A program made the position numbers and the translations under genes. DNA of 64,000 nt from Pseudomonas pisciculturae (GTDB taxonomy: Bacteria; Pseudomonadota; Gammaproteobacteria; Pseudomonadales; Pseudomonadaceae). The notes below the pieces were generated by a model that saw nothing but the letters and a program-made list of their open reading frames with translations, did not search any database and was not told where the DNA came from. Positions 37,700 through 46,969 of this stretch are shown here, piece by piece. Within the stretch, counting starts at the first letter, position 1; each line of letters begins with the position of its first letter. Location of the stretch: NCBI RefSeq assembly GCF_015461805.1, contig NZ_JACVZE010000001.1, forward strand, positions 310,001 through 374,000. The letters run 5' to 3'.

Positions 37700-37726
37700 T
37701 ATGAGCCGTGCGTTTGGACGAAGTTC
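37700..37726 (-). promoter_or_regulatory. Candidate AlgU/AlgT (sigma-22) promoter of the alginate operon
   Basis: On the minus strand the sequence reads GAACTT (37726-37721), a 16-base spacer, then TCATA (37704-37700). The known sigma-22 consensus is GAACTT-N16/17-TCTGA, so the -35 is perfect and the -10 matches three of five. Position upstream of algD and orientation are as expected. Upstream (37727-37986) is an AT-rich stretch with a direct repeat GTGCCACTA (37852 and 37876) that could bind a regulator. Confidence 0.75.
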
Positions 37727-37986
37727 CAGCCCGCTCATCCTGTTTCCGGAAATTTCTTGAAATATTAGGAAAGATGGCACTGGCATTATATTGATAGCAC
37801 TTGCTATTTGGGCCAGTAGTTATGGGGAGTTGGCGCGGGGGGATAGTTTTGTGCCACTAGTGTTTTAAAAAAGTGGTGCCACTATGAAAAAAATTCAGAA
37901 ATGTCGAGTGAAAGAAACGTTAGGTTTGCGACAAGATATTTTTTGACGTCAAAAAGTTGTCATTTCCATGGCTGAAATGCAGACAA

Positions 37987-38080
37987 AAATGTGGGAGGGG
38001 GCTTGCTCCCGATAGCGGTGTATCAGTAACCCATTCGGTGACTGACACTCTGCCATCGGGAGCAAGCCCCCTCCCACATT
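37987..38080. repeat. REP/REPIN-like palindrome between yaaA and the alginate promoter
   Basis: ATGTGGGAGGGGGCTTGCTC on the left pairs with GAGCAAGCCCCCTCCCACAT on the right over a spacer with a weaker inner pairing (GATAGCGGTG, GCCATCGG). It lies 24 bp past the yaaA stop and may act as its 3' hairpin. Same family as 25874-25985 and 41879-41974. Confidence 0.85.
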
Positions 38081-38104
38081 TGAACATCTGTGCTGCTGAG
38101 AGCT

Positions 38105-38884
38105 TTATTCCGGTGCGTGATCGCGCAAAAACACCAGGTTATCCGGTTTGGACTGCTCTGCATTGAAGCGATAACCCTGCACATCAAAGGCTTTGAGCTT
38201 GGCCGGGTCGCTGATGCGCTCTTCGATCACAAAGCGGCTCATCATGCCTCGGGCCTTCTTGGCGTAGAAGCTGATGATCTTGTACTGGCCGTTTTTGAAG
38301 TCCTTGAACTCGGTGTTGATGATCCGCGCGTTCAGGGCCGTGCGCTTGACCGCCGAGAAGTACTCGTTGGAGGCCAGGTTAAGCAGCACGTCGTCACCTT
38401 GCTCGGCCAAGGCTTCGTTCAGCCATTCGCTGATACGGGTGCCCCAGAAGGCATACAGGTCTTTGCCACGGGCGTTGGCCAGCTTGGTGCCCATCTCCAG
38501 GCGGTACGGCATCATCAGGTCCAGCGGGCGCAGCAGGCCGTAGAGGCCCGAGAGCATGCGAAGGTGGTCCTGGGCGTAGGTGAAGTCGGCTTCGCTGAAG
38601 GTTTGCGCGTTGAGGCCGGTGTACACGTCGCCCTTGAACGCCAGCAGCGCCTGCTTGGCGTTGGCCGGGGTAAATGCCGGGGTCCAACTGCCGAAACGGG
38701 CGGCGTTGAGGCCGCCGATCTTGTCGGACACGTGCATCAGCTCGCTGATTTGCGCCGGGCTCAACTCGCGCAGTTGCTCGATCAGTTCCTGGGAATGGTC
38801 CAGGAACTGCGGCTGGGTAAAGCGCTCGGTGGCAGGCGCGGTCTCGAAATCGAGGGTCTTGGCGGGGGAAATCACCGTCAGCAT
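38105..38884 (-). CDS. yaaA: Peroxide-stress protein YaaA (UPF0246)
   Basis: YaaA limits free iron and DNA damage during hydrogen peroxide stress in E. coli; the fold is a DNA-binding-like alpha/beta protein. 259 residues, the usual length. Characteristic family segments are [14 protein letters not shown] at the start, FNGD-type region [36 protein letters not shown] and [12 protein letters not shown] preceded by AAGGAGAC. Monocistronic by context: the divergent deacetylase-like gene starts about 120 bp away. Confidence 0.95.
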   Translation of the reverse strand: MLTVISPAKTLDFETAPATERFTQPQFLDHSQELIEQLRELSPAQISELMHVSDKIGGLNAARFGSWTPAFTPANAKQALLAFKGDVYTGLNAQTFSEADFTYAQDHLRMLSGLYGLLRPLDLMMPYRLEMGTKLANARGKDLYAFWGTRISEWLNEALAEQGDDVLLNLASNEYFSAVKRTALNARIINTEFKDFKNGQYKIISFYAKKARGMMSRFVIEERISDPAKLKAFDVQGYRFNAEQSKPDNLVFLRDHAPE

Positions 38885-39003
38885 GAAGTCGTCTCCTTAA
38901 ATCGTGCGGCGATTCTAGGGGCTTGGGCGTTTTGACTCCACCTATGATGGCGATAGGCACGATCCGTTATGATGGCCGGTAACTCTGGAGAGGGAGACCC
39001 CGT

Positions 39004-40128
39004 GTGCGAATAGCGCTTTTGTTGTCAGCTTGCCTGCTTTGCCTGAATGCCCAGGCGGCCCCGGTGGATGTCGCCAGCCTGGACCGTGGCACCTGGCCCG
39101 AAAAGCTCGGCAGCCCGGCGCTGTTCGATGTGGCTTCCCGAGCTGAAATCCTGATGTTTGCCCGCAGCCTTTCGGCCAGCGAAAGTCAGGATGAAGCGGC
39201 GCTCAAGCAACGCCTGGGTCTTAAAATCATCAACCTGGCCGCTATTGATGACCTGCGTCGTCAGCTCTGGCAGCGTCTGTTGGAGAACTACACCTTTGCC
39301 CAGCAGAGCTGCGAGGAAGATGCCTCCTTCTGCTATCTGGTAGAGAACATGGACGACCTGCGTGAGCAGGCCGGCAAGTTCGAGGTCAGCGAAAATTCCT
39401 TCTATACAGGCTGGGCCGCGCCGAGCCATACCTTCCATGAGCGTTATCTGGACGAATTGCTGCGCAAGGCTGCTCTGTTTCCGCAGATCAGCAGCGAAGT
39501 CGCCCGCTTCGGCGACCATGAGCGCAATGGCGATGAATTTAACGATCGGATGTTCCTGCTGACCTTCGACGGCGGCCCCGCGCCGGTCAGCGGTAATACC
39601 GACTGGCTCGCCGATTACCTGCGCAAACAGAAGATGAACGCCACCTTCTTTGTGTTGGGCAGCAGCCTGCAAACCCGCGTCGAGCGCAGTTCGGCCAGCG
39701 ATGTGCAGGCGTTGTACCAGGGCCAGTGTGTCGGCACCCAGGGCTGGCAATACCGCTCCCACAGCCATTGGGTGGAGTGGCAGAGCTCCATCACTCGCAC
39801 GGCCTCGCTGGCGCAGAACCTGATGCCGGAGAACTACGTGCCGCTGTTCCGCCCGCCCTACGGCCAGCGCCGCGCCGACAGCCAGGGTTTTTTCCAGTCT
39901 CAGGGCTTGCAGGTGGCGCTGTGGGACATCGATTCCCAGGATGACCCCGGCAAACTCAAGCCCGATGAGTCGGCGCAACGGGTGCTGACGCTGATGTTGC
40001 TGTGGCGCAAAGGTGTGATTGTGTTTCACGACACCCAGGACAAGGCGCGGGTGGCACTGCCGATGTTATTGCAGCAAACGGCGCAGAGCGGGCTGGGTTG
40101 GCAGGACTGCCGGGAAGCCTTTCGATAA
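39004..40128 (+). CDS. Secreted NodB-fold (polysaccharide deacetylase-like) protein with altered metal ligands
   Basis: 374 residues from GTG 39004 (GGAGAGGGAG upstream), with signal peptide MRIALLLSACLLCLNAQA. The N-terminal 180 residues are a helical domain I do not recognise, with two close cysteines (QQSCEEDASFCYL). The C-terminal half is a NodB domain. Motif 1 reads TFDGGP instead of TFDDGP (Gly190 replaces the metal Asp), and motif 2 reads RSHSH (residues 251-255) where HSxSH is expected, so the first metal His is Arg251. Motif 3 (FRPPYG), motif 4 (WDIDSQDD) and motif 5 (IVFHDT) are kept. It may be a non-catalytic glycan-binding protein or use a changed metal site. Confidence 0.85.
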   Translation: MRIALLLSACLLCLNAQAAPVDVASLDRGTWPEKLGSPALFDVASRAEILMFARSLSASESQDEAALKQRLGLKIINLAAIDDLRRQLWQRLLENYTFAQQSCEEDASFCYLVENMDDLREQAGKFEVSENSFYTGWAAPSHTFHERYLDELLRKAALFPQISSEVARFGDHERNGDEFNDRMFLLTFDGGPAPVSGNTDWLADYLRKQKMNATFFVLGSSLQTRVERSSASDVQALYQGQCVGTQGWQYRSHSHWVEWQSSITRTASLAQNLMPENYVPLFRPPYGQRRADSQGFFQSQGLQVALWDIDSQDDPGKLKPDESAQRVLTLMLLWRKGVIVFHDTQDKARVALPMLLQQTAQSGLGWQDCREAFR

Positions 40129-40475
40129 AAAGATCAAGTGCCCGGCCCTGTTGGGGATAAGGTCTTTTTGGGGTGATTTTGTGCGACAAATCGATGCAGG
40201 CGGACTTCCGACTTTAACGGGGTACATGGCACTCGGCTAGTGCTATTCGTCATCCTGAAAAATAAACTTCAAAAAAGCGTCAAAGTGCTTTTTCCTGTCA
40301 CATGTTTTGCGGTATTACGAAGTCAGATCGCCGGAACCTGCACCACAGGTGGCGTCTTCCAAGACTCCTCATGTGGGCATGCACTTGACGTCCCTCAGGT
40401 GCATTCGGTGGTCGAATCGAGGCGCAGCACCGCCCAGGTATTGCGTCGACTGGCTCCCACAAAAGGTGACCGAGT
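40129..40475. other. Intergenic region between the NodB-fold gene and the PIN-PhoH gene
   Basis: About 350 bp without a supported gene. It contains AAGGTGA six bases before the PhoH start and an AT-rich stretch at 40250-40300 that could hold a promoter. Small frames here lack ribosome-binding sites and family likeness. No clear terminator was seen after the NodB-fold gene. Confidence 0.5.
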
Positions 40476-41870
40476 ATGGATGATCATGGACGCACCCCTT
40501 CTTCCGACCAGCCAATCCTTTATGTGCTTGATACCAACGTATTGATCCACGATCCAAACGCTCTGCTCAACTTTGAAGAACACCACGTCGCCATCCCGAT
40601 GATCGTGCTTGAGGAACTCGACAAACTCAAAAGCGGGCACCACAGCGTTGCCGCCGAATGCCGCCAGGCCATCCGCCTGATCGACAAGACATTGGGCGAA
40701 GCCTCACCTGAAGACGTTGAAGTCGGTGTGCCGATCCAGCGCGGCAAGAGCGGGCCCAAGGGCTTGCTGTCGATTTTGATGAGCAAGCGCAGCGAGCCCA
40801 ACAGCCTGCTGCCGGAAAACCTCAACGACAACAAAATCATCAACCAATTGATCGACCTGCATGCGCGCGACAAGGACCTGCGCCTGGTGCTGGTGACCAA
40901 AGACATCAACATGCGCCTCAAGGCCCGTGCGTGTGGGATCGCGGCCGAGGACTACAGCACCGACCAACTGGTCGACGACGTCTCGATGCTGTCCCGCGGT
41001 TATCACACCGTGACCGGCTCCTTCTGGGACCTGGTCAGCAAGGTTGAAACCCGCCAGGACCACGGCCGCACCTGGCACCAGGTACAACTGATCGACAACC
41101 TGCCGGCGGTGCATATCAATGAATTCATCATCGACGAACAGGGCTTTGTGGGCTGGATCAAAGAGATCCAGGTCGACAAGCTGCTGATCCTCGACCTGCA
41201 TCAGGAGCCCCTGTTGCACCAGGAAGCCTGGGGCCTGAAACCGCGTGACATCTACCAAAGCCTGGCGCTGTATGCGCTGCTCGACCCGGACATCCACCTG
41301 GTCAACCTGACGGGGGCTGCCGGTTCCGGTAAAACCATCCTCGCCCTGGCGGCTGCGATTGAGCAGACCATGGTGACCAAGCGTTATCGCCGCATCATCG
41401 CTACCCGCAGCGTGCAGGGCCTGGACCAGGAAATCGGCTTCCTTCCCGGCACCGAGGCGGAAAAAATGGAGCCGTGGCTGGGGGCGATCACCGACAACCT
41501 CGAAGCCTTGCACATGGATGACGAAAACACCCATGGCAGCGTCGACTACATCCTCAGCAAAGTGCCGTTGCAGTTCAAATCCCTCAACTACATTCGGGGT
41601 CGCAGCTTCCAGCAGAGTCTGATTTTGATCGATGAATGCCAGAACCTTACGCCGCACCAGATGAAAACCATCATCACCCGTGCTGGCGCCGGTTCCAAAG
41701 TGGTGTGCCTGGGCAACCTGGCACAGATCGACACCCCTTACCTGTCCGCGACCAGCTCCGGGCTGACCTACCTGACGGAACGCTTCAAAGACTTCCCGAA
41801 CGGCGTGCATATTGCGCTGCAAGGGGTTCCACGTTCGATTCTGGCCGAGTACGCAGAGTCCCATCTGTAA
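40476..41870 (+). CDS. PIN domain-PhoH ATPase fusion protein (PhoH2-like)
   Basis: 464 residues. The N-terminal PIN ribonuclease domain has YVLDTNVLIHDPNAL (residues about 15-30), a conserved glutamate (VLEELDKLK) and VLVTKDINMRLKARA. The C-terminal PhoH domain has a P-loop GAAGSGKTILA, the Walker B segment LILIDECQNLTPHQMK and GNLAQIDTPYL. PIN-PhoH proteins in mycobacteria act as RNA helicase/ribonucleases, so RNA processing is the likely role, though substrates in Pseudomonas are unknown. ATG has AAGGTGA upstream. Distinct from the PIN-less phoH of the ybeY operon. Confidence 0.93.
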   Translation: MDDHGRTPSSDQPILYVLDTNVLIHDPNALLNFEEHHVAIPMIVLEELDKLKSGHHSVAAECRQAIRLIDKTLGEASPEDVEVGVPIQRGKSGPKGLLSILMSKRSEPNSLLPENLNDNKIINQLIDLHARDKDLRLVLVTKDINMRLKARACGIAAEDYSTDQLVDDVSMLSRGYHTVTGSFWDLVSKVETRQDHGRTWHQVQLIDNLPAVHINEFIIDEQGFVGWIKEIQVDKLLILDLHQEPLLHQEAWGLKPRDIYQSLALYALLDPDIHLVNLTGAAGSGKTILALAAAIEQTMVTKRYRRIIATRSVQGLDQEIGFLPGTEAEKMEPWLGAITDNLEALHMDDENTHGSVDYILSKVPLQFKSLNYIRGRSFQQSLILIDECQNLTPHQMKTIITRAGAGSKVVCLGNLAQIDTPYLSATSSGLTYLTERFKDFPNGVHIALQGVPRSILAEYAESHL

Positions 41871-41878
41871 ACGCGGTC

Positions 41879-41974
41879 AATGTGGGAGGGGGCTTGCCCC
41901 CGATGGCTATGGCACATTCAACATCTCTGTTGACTGAGCCACTGCTATCGGGGGCAAGCCCCCTCCCACATTTT
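41879..41974. repeat. REP/REPIN-like palindrome between PIN-PhoH and moaC
   Basis: Near-perfect arms AATGTGGGAGGGGGCTTGCC (left) and GGCAAGCCCCCTCCCACATT (right) with a less conserved middle. It begins 9 bp after the PhoH stop and could act as a 3' hairpin for that transcript. Same family as 25874-25985 and 37987-38080. Confidence 0.87.
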
Positions 41975-42021
41975 GATCAGCGATAGGTTTACAATCGCTG
42001 CTCCTGATCAGGAGTATCCCT

Positions 42022-42495
42022 GTGCTGACTCATCTCGATTCCCAAGGTCGCGCCCACATGGTCGACGTCACCGACAAAGCCGTGACGTTCCGTGAAGCGG
42101 TGGCGCAAGCCCGTGTGCGTATGTTGCCCGAGACCCTGAAAATGATTGTCGACGGCGCCCACCCCAAGGGCGACGTGTTTGCCGTGGCCCGTATTGCCGG
42201 GATCCAGGCGGCGAAGAAGACCAGTGACTTGATCCCCCTGTGCCACCCGCTGATGCTCACCGGCGTCAAGGTCGAGCTGAGCGCCGATGGCGTGGATGCG
42301 GTGAATATCGTGGCGCGCTGCAAGCTCTCCGGCCAGACCGGTGTGGAGATGGAAGCCCTTACTGCTGCCAGCGTCGCGGCCCTGACGATCTACGACATGT
42401 GCAAGGCCGTGGATCGAGGCATGACCATCGAAAGCATTCGCCTGCTGGAAAAGCTGGGCGGCAAGAGCGGGCACTTCAAGGCGGACCAGGCATGA
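42022..42495 (+). CDS. moaC: Cyclic pyranopterin monophosphate synthase MoaC
   Basis: Second step of molybdenum cofactor synthesis: converts the MoaA product (3',8-cyclo-GTP) to cyclic pyranopterin monophosphate. 157 residues from GTG 42022 with AGGAG upstream. Family segments include [16 protein letters not shown], the active-site [17 protein letters not shown], and [20 protein letters not shown]. Stop overlaps the moaD start (ATGA). The moaA gene is not in the window, so this is a moaCDE cluster. Confidence 0.97.
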   Translation: MLTHLDSQGRAHMVDVTDKAVTFREAVAQARVRMLPETLKMIVDGAHPKGDVFAVARIAGIQAAKKTSDLIPLCHPLMLTGVKVELSADGVDAVNIVARCKLSGQTGVEMEALTAASVAALTIYDMCKAVDRGMTIESIRLLEKLGGKSGHFKADQA

Positions 42496-42734
42496 GCATC
42501 AACGTATTGTTTTTTGCGCGTTACGCCGAAGCGGTGGGCTTTGACTCGCTGGAGATGGAGGGCGATTTCGCCACCGTCGATGCTGTACGTCTCGCGCTCG
42601 CTAATGATGCAGACTTTGCTGTGCTCAACGAAGCCAGCCTGATGTGCGCGCGCAACGAAGAGCTGTGTACGCTGGACGAGCCCCTCGTTGATGGCGATGA
42701 AGTAGCGTTCTTCCCGCCCGTAACGGGAGGCTGA
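42492..42734 (+). CDS. moaD: Molybdopterin synthase small subunit MoaD
   Basis: Ubiquitin-like sulfur carrier of molybdopterin synthase. 80 residues starting with [17 protein letters not shown] and ending in the required C-terminal Gly-Gly ([12 protein letters not shown]), where the thiocarboxylate forms. Its ATG overlaps the moaC stop by 4 bp, and moaE starts 2 bp after its own stop, so the three genes are translationally coupled. Confidence 0.96.
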   Translation: MSINVLFFARYAEAVGFDSLEMEGDFATVDAVRLALANDADFAVLNEASLMCARNEELCTLDEPLVDGDEVAFFPPVTGG

Positions 42735-42736
42735 GC

Positions 42737-43189
42737 ATGGCCATTCGGGTGCAGATCGAGGCGTTTGACCCCGGTGCCGAAGTCAACGCCATGCACGCGG
42801 CCAATGTCGGCGTGGGGGCGGTGGTGAGCTTTGTCGGCTATGTACGCGACTTCAACGATGGTCGCGAGGTGTCGGGGATGTTTCTTGAGCACTATCCCGG
42901 CATGACTGAAAAGGCTTTGGCCAAGATTGTTGTCGAAGCGCAACAGCGCTGGCCGTTGCTCAAGTTGGAAGTGCTGCACCGCATCGGCGCGTTGGAGCCG
43001 GGAGAGCCGATTGTGTTTGTCGGGGTAGCCAGTGCCCATCGCCAGGCGGCGTTTGATGCCTGTGCGTTTGTGATGGATTACTTGAAGACCCGGGCGCCGT
43101 TTTGGAAGAAAGAAAACACCAGTGAAGGGCCGCGTTGGGTGGAAGGGCGTAGTAGCGATCACGCTGCCGCAGATCGCTGGAAGTCTTAG
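42737..43189 (+). CDS. moaE: Molybdopterin synthase catalytic subunit MoaE
   Basis: Large subunit that inserts two sulfurs from MoaD into the pyranopterin precursor. 150 residues. Conserved features include GAVVSFVGYVRDFNDG near the N-terminus, LEHYPGMTEKAL, VGVASAHRQAAFDA and the catalytic-lysine region DYLKTRAPFWKKE. Located 2 bp after moaD. Downstream lies a REP palindrome and the convergent rhlB gene. Confidence 0.97.
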   Translation: MAIRVQIEAFDPGAEVNAMHAANVGVGAVVSFVGYVRDFNDGREVSGMFLEHYPGMTEKALAKIVVEAQQRWPLLKLEVLHRIGALEPGEPIVFVGVASAHRQAAFDACAFVMDYLKTRAPFWKKENTSEGPRWVEGRSSDHAAADRWKS

Positions 43190-43204
43190 GCCCAGCACAA
43201 AACC

Positions 43205-43298
43205 AAATGTGGGAGCTGGCTTGCCTGCGATGCAGACACCTCGGTGTATCAGTTGCACCGAGGTGATGCTATCGCAGGCAAGCCAGCTCCCACATTTT
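43205..43298. repeat. REP/REPIN-like palindrome between convergent moaE and rhlB
   Basis: Arms AAATGTGGGAGCTGGCTTGC and GCAAGCCAGCTCCCACATTT are perfect complements, with an inner hairpin (CACCTCGGTG...CACCGAGGTG). T-rich bases follow on the plus strand (ATTTTTAT). Between two convergent stops, it is well placed to act as a bidirectional 3' hairpin. Confidence 0.9.
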
Positions 43299-43313
43299 TA
43301 TCGCATTCCAGCT

Positions 43314-44762
43314 TTAGGGGCGTTTGCGCTCTACCGCTCGCAACAAATGCGTCGGCGGCGTCTCGCAGCTGATCTTACGACCCAGCAGTGCCTCAATCGA
43401 TGGCAACTGATACGAGTCATCTTCCCCGGCAAAACTGATCGACACACCCGCAGCGCCTGCACGGCCGGTACGGCCAATACGGTGCACGTAGTCGTCCGGC
43501 ACTTCCGGCAGGGTGAAGTTGATCACATGGCTAATGCCATCAATGTGAATGCCACGGCCCGCCACGTCAGTGGCCACCAATACGCGGATCTTGCCTTCTC
43601 GGAAGCCTTCCAGCGTCTTGATGCGCTTGTGCTGCGGTACATCGCCCGACAATTGCGCCGCGTTCACACCATCACGCACCAGGCGCTCTTCGATGCGGCG
43701 CACCTCGTCCTTGCGGTTGGCAAACACCATCACCCGCTCCCAACCGTTGTCGTTGATCAGGTTGTAGAGCAGTTTGTATTTGTCGGCACCGGCTACGGCG
43801 TAGATGTGTTGCTCGACGTTTTCGCTGGCCACGTTTTCCGCTTCGATCTCGACGATGGACGGGTCAGTCGTCCACTGCTTGGCGAGGTTCATCACGTCTT
43901 CGGTGAAGGTCGCGGAAAACAGCAGGGTCTGGCGTTCGGATTTTGGCGGGGTCTGGCGAATGATCTGGCGTACTTGCGGGATAAAGCCCATGTCGAGCAT
44001 GCGGTCGGCTTCGTCCAGCACCATCACTTCGACCATGTCCAGGTGCACGTCGCCGCGCTGGTTGAAGTCCAGCAGGCGGCCCGGTGTCGCCACCAGGATG
44101 TCGCAGTGGCGGGCTTCGAGGTGCTTGAGTTGCTTGTCGAAGTCCATGCCGCCGACGAACGTCATCACGTTGAGGCCGGTGTACTTGGTCAGGTCGGCGG
44201 CGTCCTTGGCGATCTGCACCACCAGCTCCCGGGTCGGGGCGATGATCAGTGCGCGGGGCTCGCCCATGTAGCGTTCTTTCGGCGGCGGCGTCTGCAGCAA
44301 CTGGGTGATGATCGAGATCAGGAACGCGGCAGTCTTGCCGGTGCCGGTCTGGGCGCGGCCGATGGCGTCTTTGCCCGCCAGGGTGAAGCCCAATACTTGC
44401 GCCTGGATCGGCGTGCAGTACGGGAAACCCAAATCTTGAATGGCGTGCATCAGTTCAGGGGCGAGCTTGAAATCGTGGAAGCGGGTCTTGCCTTCTTGGG
44501 GTTCGACGACGAAGTCTTCGAGTTTCCAAGGGATAACGGGCGGCTTGGGGGCACGTTCGCGGCGCGGTTTGGGAGCCGGTGCGGCTTCTTTTGCCGGTTC
44601 AGGCGCGGTCACCGTAGGCGTCGTCGGCTGTGCGACAGGCGCAGCACGCTCGGGCTGTTGACCGTCATTGCGGCTGCCGGCAGTCGGGGCAGGAGCACTG
44701 GGAACAGGCGCGAGTGGCTCGGCCTCGCTTTTGCCGAACATCTTCTTGAGTGCTTCGAGCAC
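43314..44762 (-). CDS. rhlB: ATP-dependent RNA helicase RhlB
   Basis: DEAD-box helicase associated with the RNA degradosome. 482 residues from GTG 44762. Residues 1-80 are a proline/alanine-rich extension, absent from short RhlB proteins but common in pseudomonads. The core then shows the Q motif ([10 protein letters not shown]...TPIQAQ), Walker [36 protein letters not shown] and [10 protein letters not shown]. No clear terminator other than the REP palindrome downstream. RhlB versus RhlE is decided by the extension and core order, so the symbol is less certain than the family. Confidence 0.88.
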   Translation of the reverse strand: MLEALKKMFGKSEAEPLAPVPSAPAPTAGSRNDGQQPERAAPVAQPTTPTVTAPEPAKEAAPAPKPRRERAPKPPVIPWKLEDFVVEPQEGKTRFHDFKLAPELMHAIQDLGFPYCTPIQAQVLGFTLAGKDAIGRAQTGTGKTAAFLISIITQLLQTPPPKERYMGEPRALIIAPTRELVVQIAKDAADLTKYTGLNVMTFVGGMDFDKQLKHLEARHCDILVATPGRLLDFNQRGDVHLDMVEVMVLDEADRMLDMGFIPQVRQIIRQTPPKSERQTLLFSATFTEDVMNLAKQWTTDPSIVEIEAENVASENVEQHIYAVAGADKYKLLYNLINDNGWERVMVFANRKDEVRRIEERLVRDGVNAAQLSGDVPQHKRIKTLEGFREGKIRVLVATDVAGRGIHIDGISHVINFTLPEVPDDYVHRIGRTGRAGAAGVSISFAGEDDSYQLPSIEALLGRKISCETPPTHLLRAVERKRP

Positions 44763-44864
44763 GGTGATCTCATTAATTGGTTAAGGAATGTACGCCGGCC
44801 AGTGTAATGCAAGAAACGGGCGCGGCGTAGTGTGTCTGTCATACGGCTACATAAACGCCGGTTT

Positions 44865-45865
<1,001 letters not shown>

Positions 45866-46897
45866 ATGAAGGTATTGAAATCCACCCTGGCCATCGTGAC
45901 TGCGGCGGCTGTACTGGGTGTCAGCGGTTTCGCCCAAGCCGGCGCCACCCTGGATGCCGTGCAGAAGAAAGGCTTCGTGCAATGTGGCGTGAGTGACGGC
46001 CTGCCGGGTTTCTCGGTACCGGATGCCAGCGGCAAGATCCTGGGGATCGACGCTGACGTGTGCCGCGCTGTGGCCGCTGCCGTGTTCGGCGACGCGACCA
46101 AGGTCAAGTTCAGCCAGTTGAACGCCAAGGAGCGTTTCACCGCGCTTCAATCGGGCGAAGTCGACATTCTGTCCCGTAATACCACCATGACCAGCTCCCG
46201 CGACGCCGGCATGGGCCTGAAATTCCCGGGCTTCATCACTTACTACGACGGCATCGGCTTCCTGGTAAACAACAAGCTGGGCGTGAAAAGTGCCAAGGAA
46301 CTGGACGGTGCAACCATCTGCATCCAGGCCGGTACCACCACTGAGCTGAACGTTTCCGACTACTTCCGTGGCAACGGCCTCAAATACACCCCGATCACCT
46401 TCGACACCTCCGACGAAAGCGCCAAGTCGCTGGAATCCGGTCGTTGCGACGTACTGACCTCCGACAAGTCCCAACTGTTCGCCCAGCGCAGCAAGCTGGC
46501 CGCGCCGAAAGACTACGTGGTACTGCCGGAAACCATCTCCAAGGAGCCGCTGGGCCCGGTCGTGCGTAATGGCGACGACGAGTGGCTGGCCATCGTGCGC
46601 TGGGTTGGCTACGCCATGCTCAACGCTGAAGAAGCCGGTATCACCTCCAAAAACGTCGAAGCTGAAGCCAAGTCCACCAAGAACCCGGACGTTGCGCGTC
46701 TGCTCGGTGCTGACGGCGAATACGGCAAAGACCTGAAAGTGAAGAAAGACTGGGTTGTACAGATCGTCAAGCAAGTCGGTAACTACGGCGAAGTGTTCGA
46801 GCGCAACCTGGGCAAGAGCACCCCGCTGGAAATCGACCGTGGCCTGAACGCGCTGTGGAACGCCGGCGGCATTCAATACGCACCCCCTGTGCGCTGA
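45866..46897 (+). CDS. aapJ: General L-amino acid ABC transporter, periplasmic binding protein AapJ
   Basis: Captures a broad range of L-amino acids for the Aap transporter. 343 residues with signal peptide MKVLKSTLAIVTAAAVLGVS (cleavage near AQAGATL). The mature part has the family features GFVQCGVSDGLPGFSVPDAS, NTTMTSSRDA and CIQAGTTTELNV. Good GGAGG upstream. First gene of the operon; a hairpin separates it from aapQ, probably letting the binding protein be made in excess. Confidence 0.94.
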   Translation: MKVLKSTLAIVTAAAVLGVSGFAQAGATLDAVQKKGFVQCGVSDGLPGFSVPDASGKILGIDADVCRAVAAAVFGDATKVKFSQLNAKERFTALQSGEVDILSRNTTMTSSRDAGMGLKFPGFITYYDGIGFLVNNKLGVKSAKELDGATICIQAGTTTELNVSDYFRGNGLKYTPITFDTSDESAKSLESGRCDVLTSDKSQLFAQRSKLAAPKDYVVLPETISKEPLGPVVRNGDDEWLAIVRWVGYAMLNAEEAGITSKNVEAEAKSTKNPDVARLLGADGEYGKDLKVKKDWVVQIVKQVGNYGEVFERNLGKSTPLEIDRGLNALWNAGGIQYAPPVR

Positions 46898-46911
46898 TCG
46901 CTGATGGTTCT

Positions 46912-46940
46912 ATCACCCGGTGGGCCAACCGCCGGGTGAT
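46912..46940 (+). other. Intercistronic hairpin between aapJ and aapQ
   Basis: ATCACCCGG (46912-46920) and CCGGGTGAT (46932-46940) form a perfect 9-bp stem with an 11-base loop. No U-tract follows. Such hairpins after binding-protein genes commonly stabilise the upstream message and cut read-through to the permease genes; that function is inferred here. Confidence 0.65.
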
Positions 46941-46969
46941 GTTCTGTTCCATTATTTTCGGGGCATTTC

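Noticed and set aside
40240..40545. 101-codon frame upstream of the PIN-PhoH gene
   Set aside because: Overlaps the PhoH start in another frame and shows no recognisable motif.
22249..43298. Possible CRISPR-like array from repeated GTGGGAG sequences
   Set aside because: Copies are kilobases apart, palindromic and intergenic; they are REP/REPIN elements, not direct repeats with spacers.
43122..44807. 561-codon plus-strand frame opposite rhlB
   Set aside because: Shadow of the DEAD-box helicase gene; it also overlaps the 3' end of moaE.
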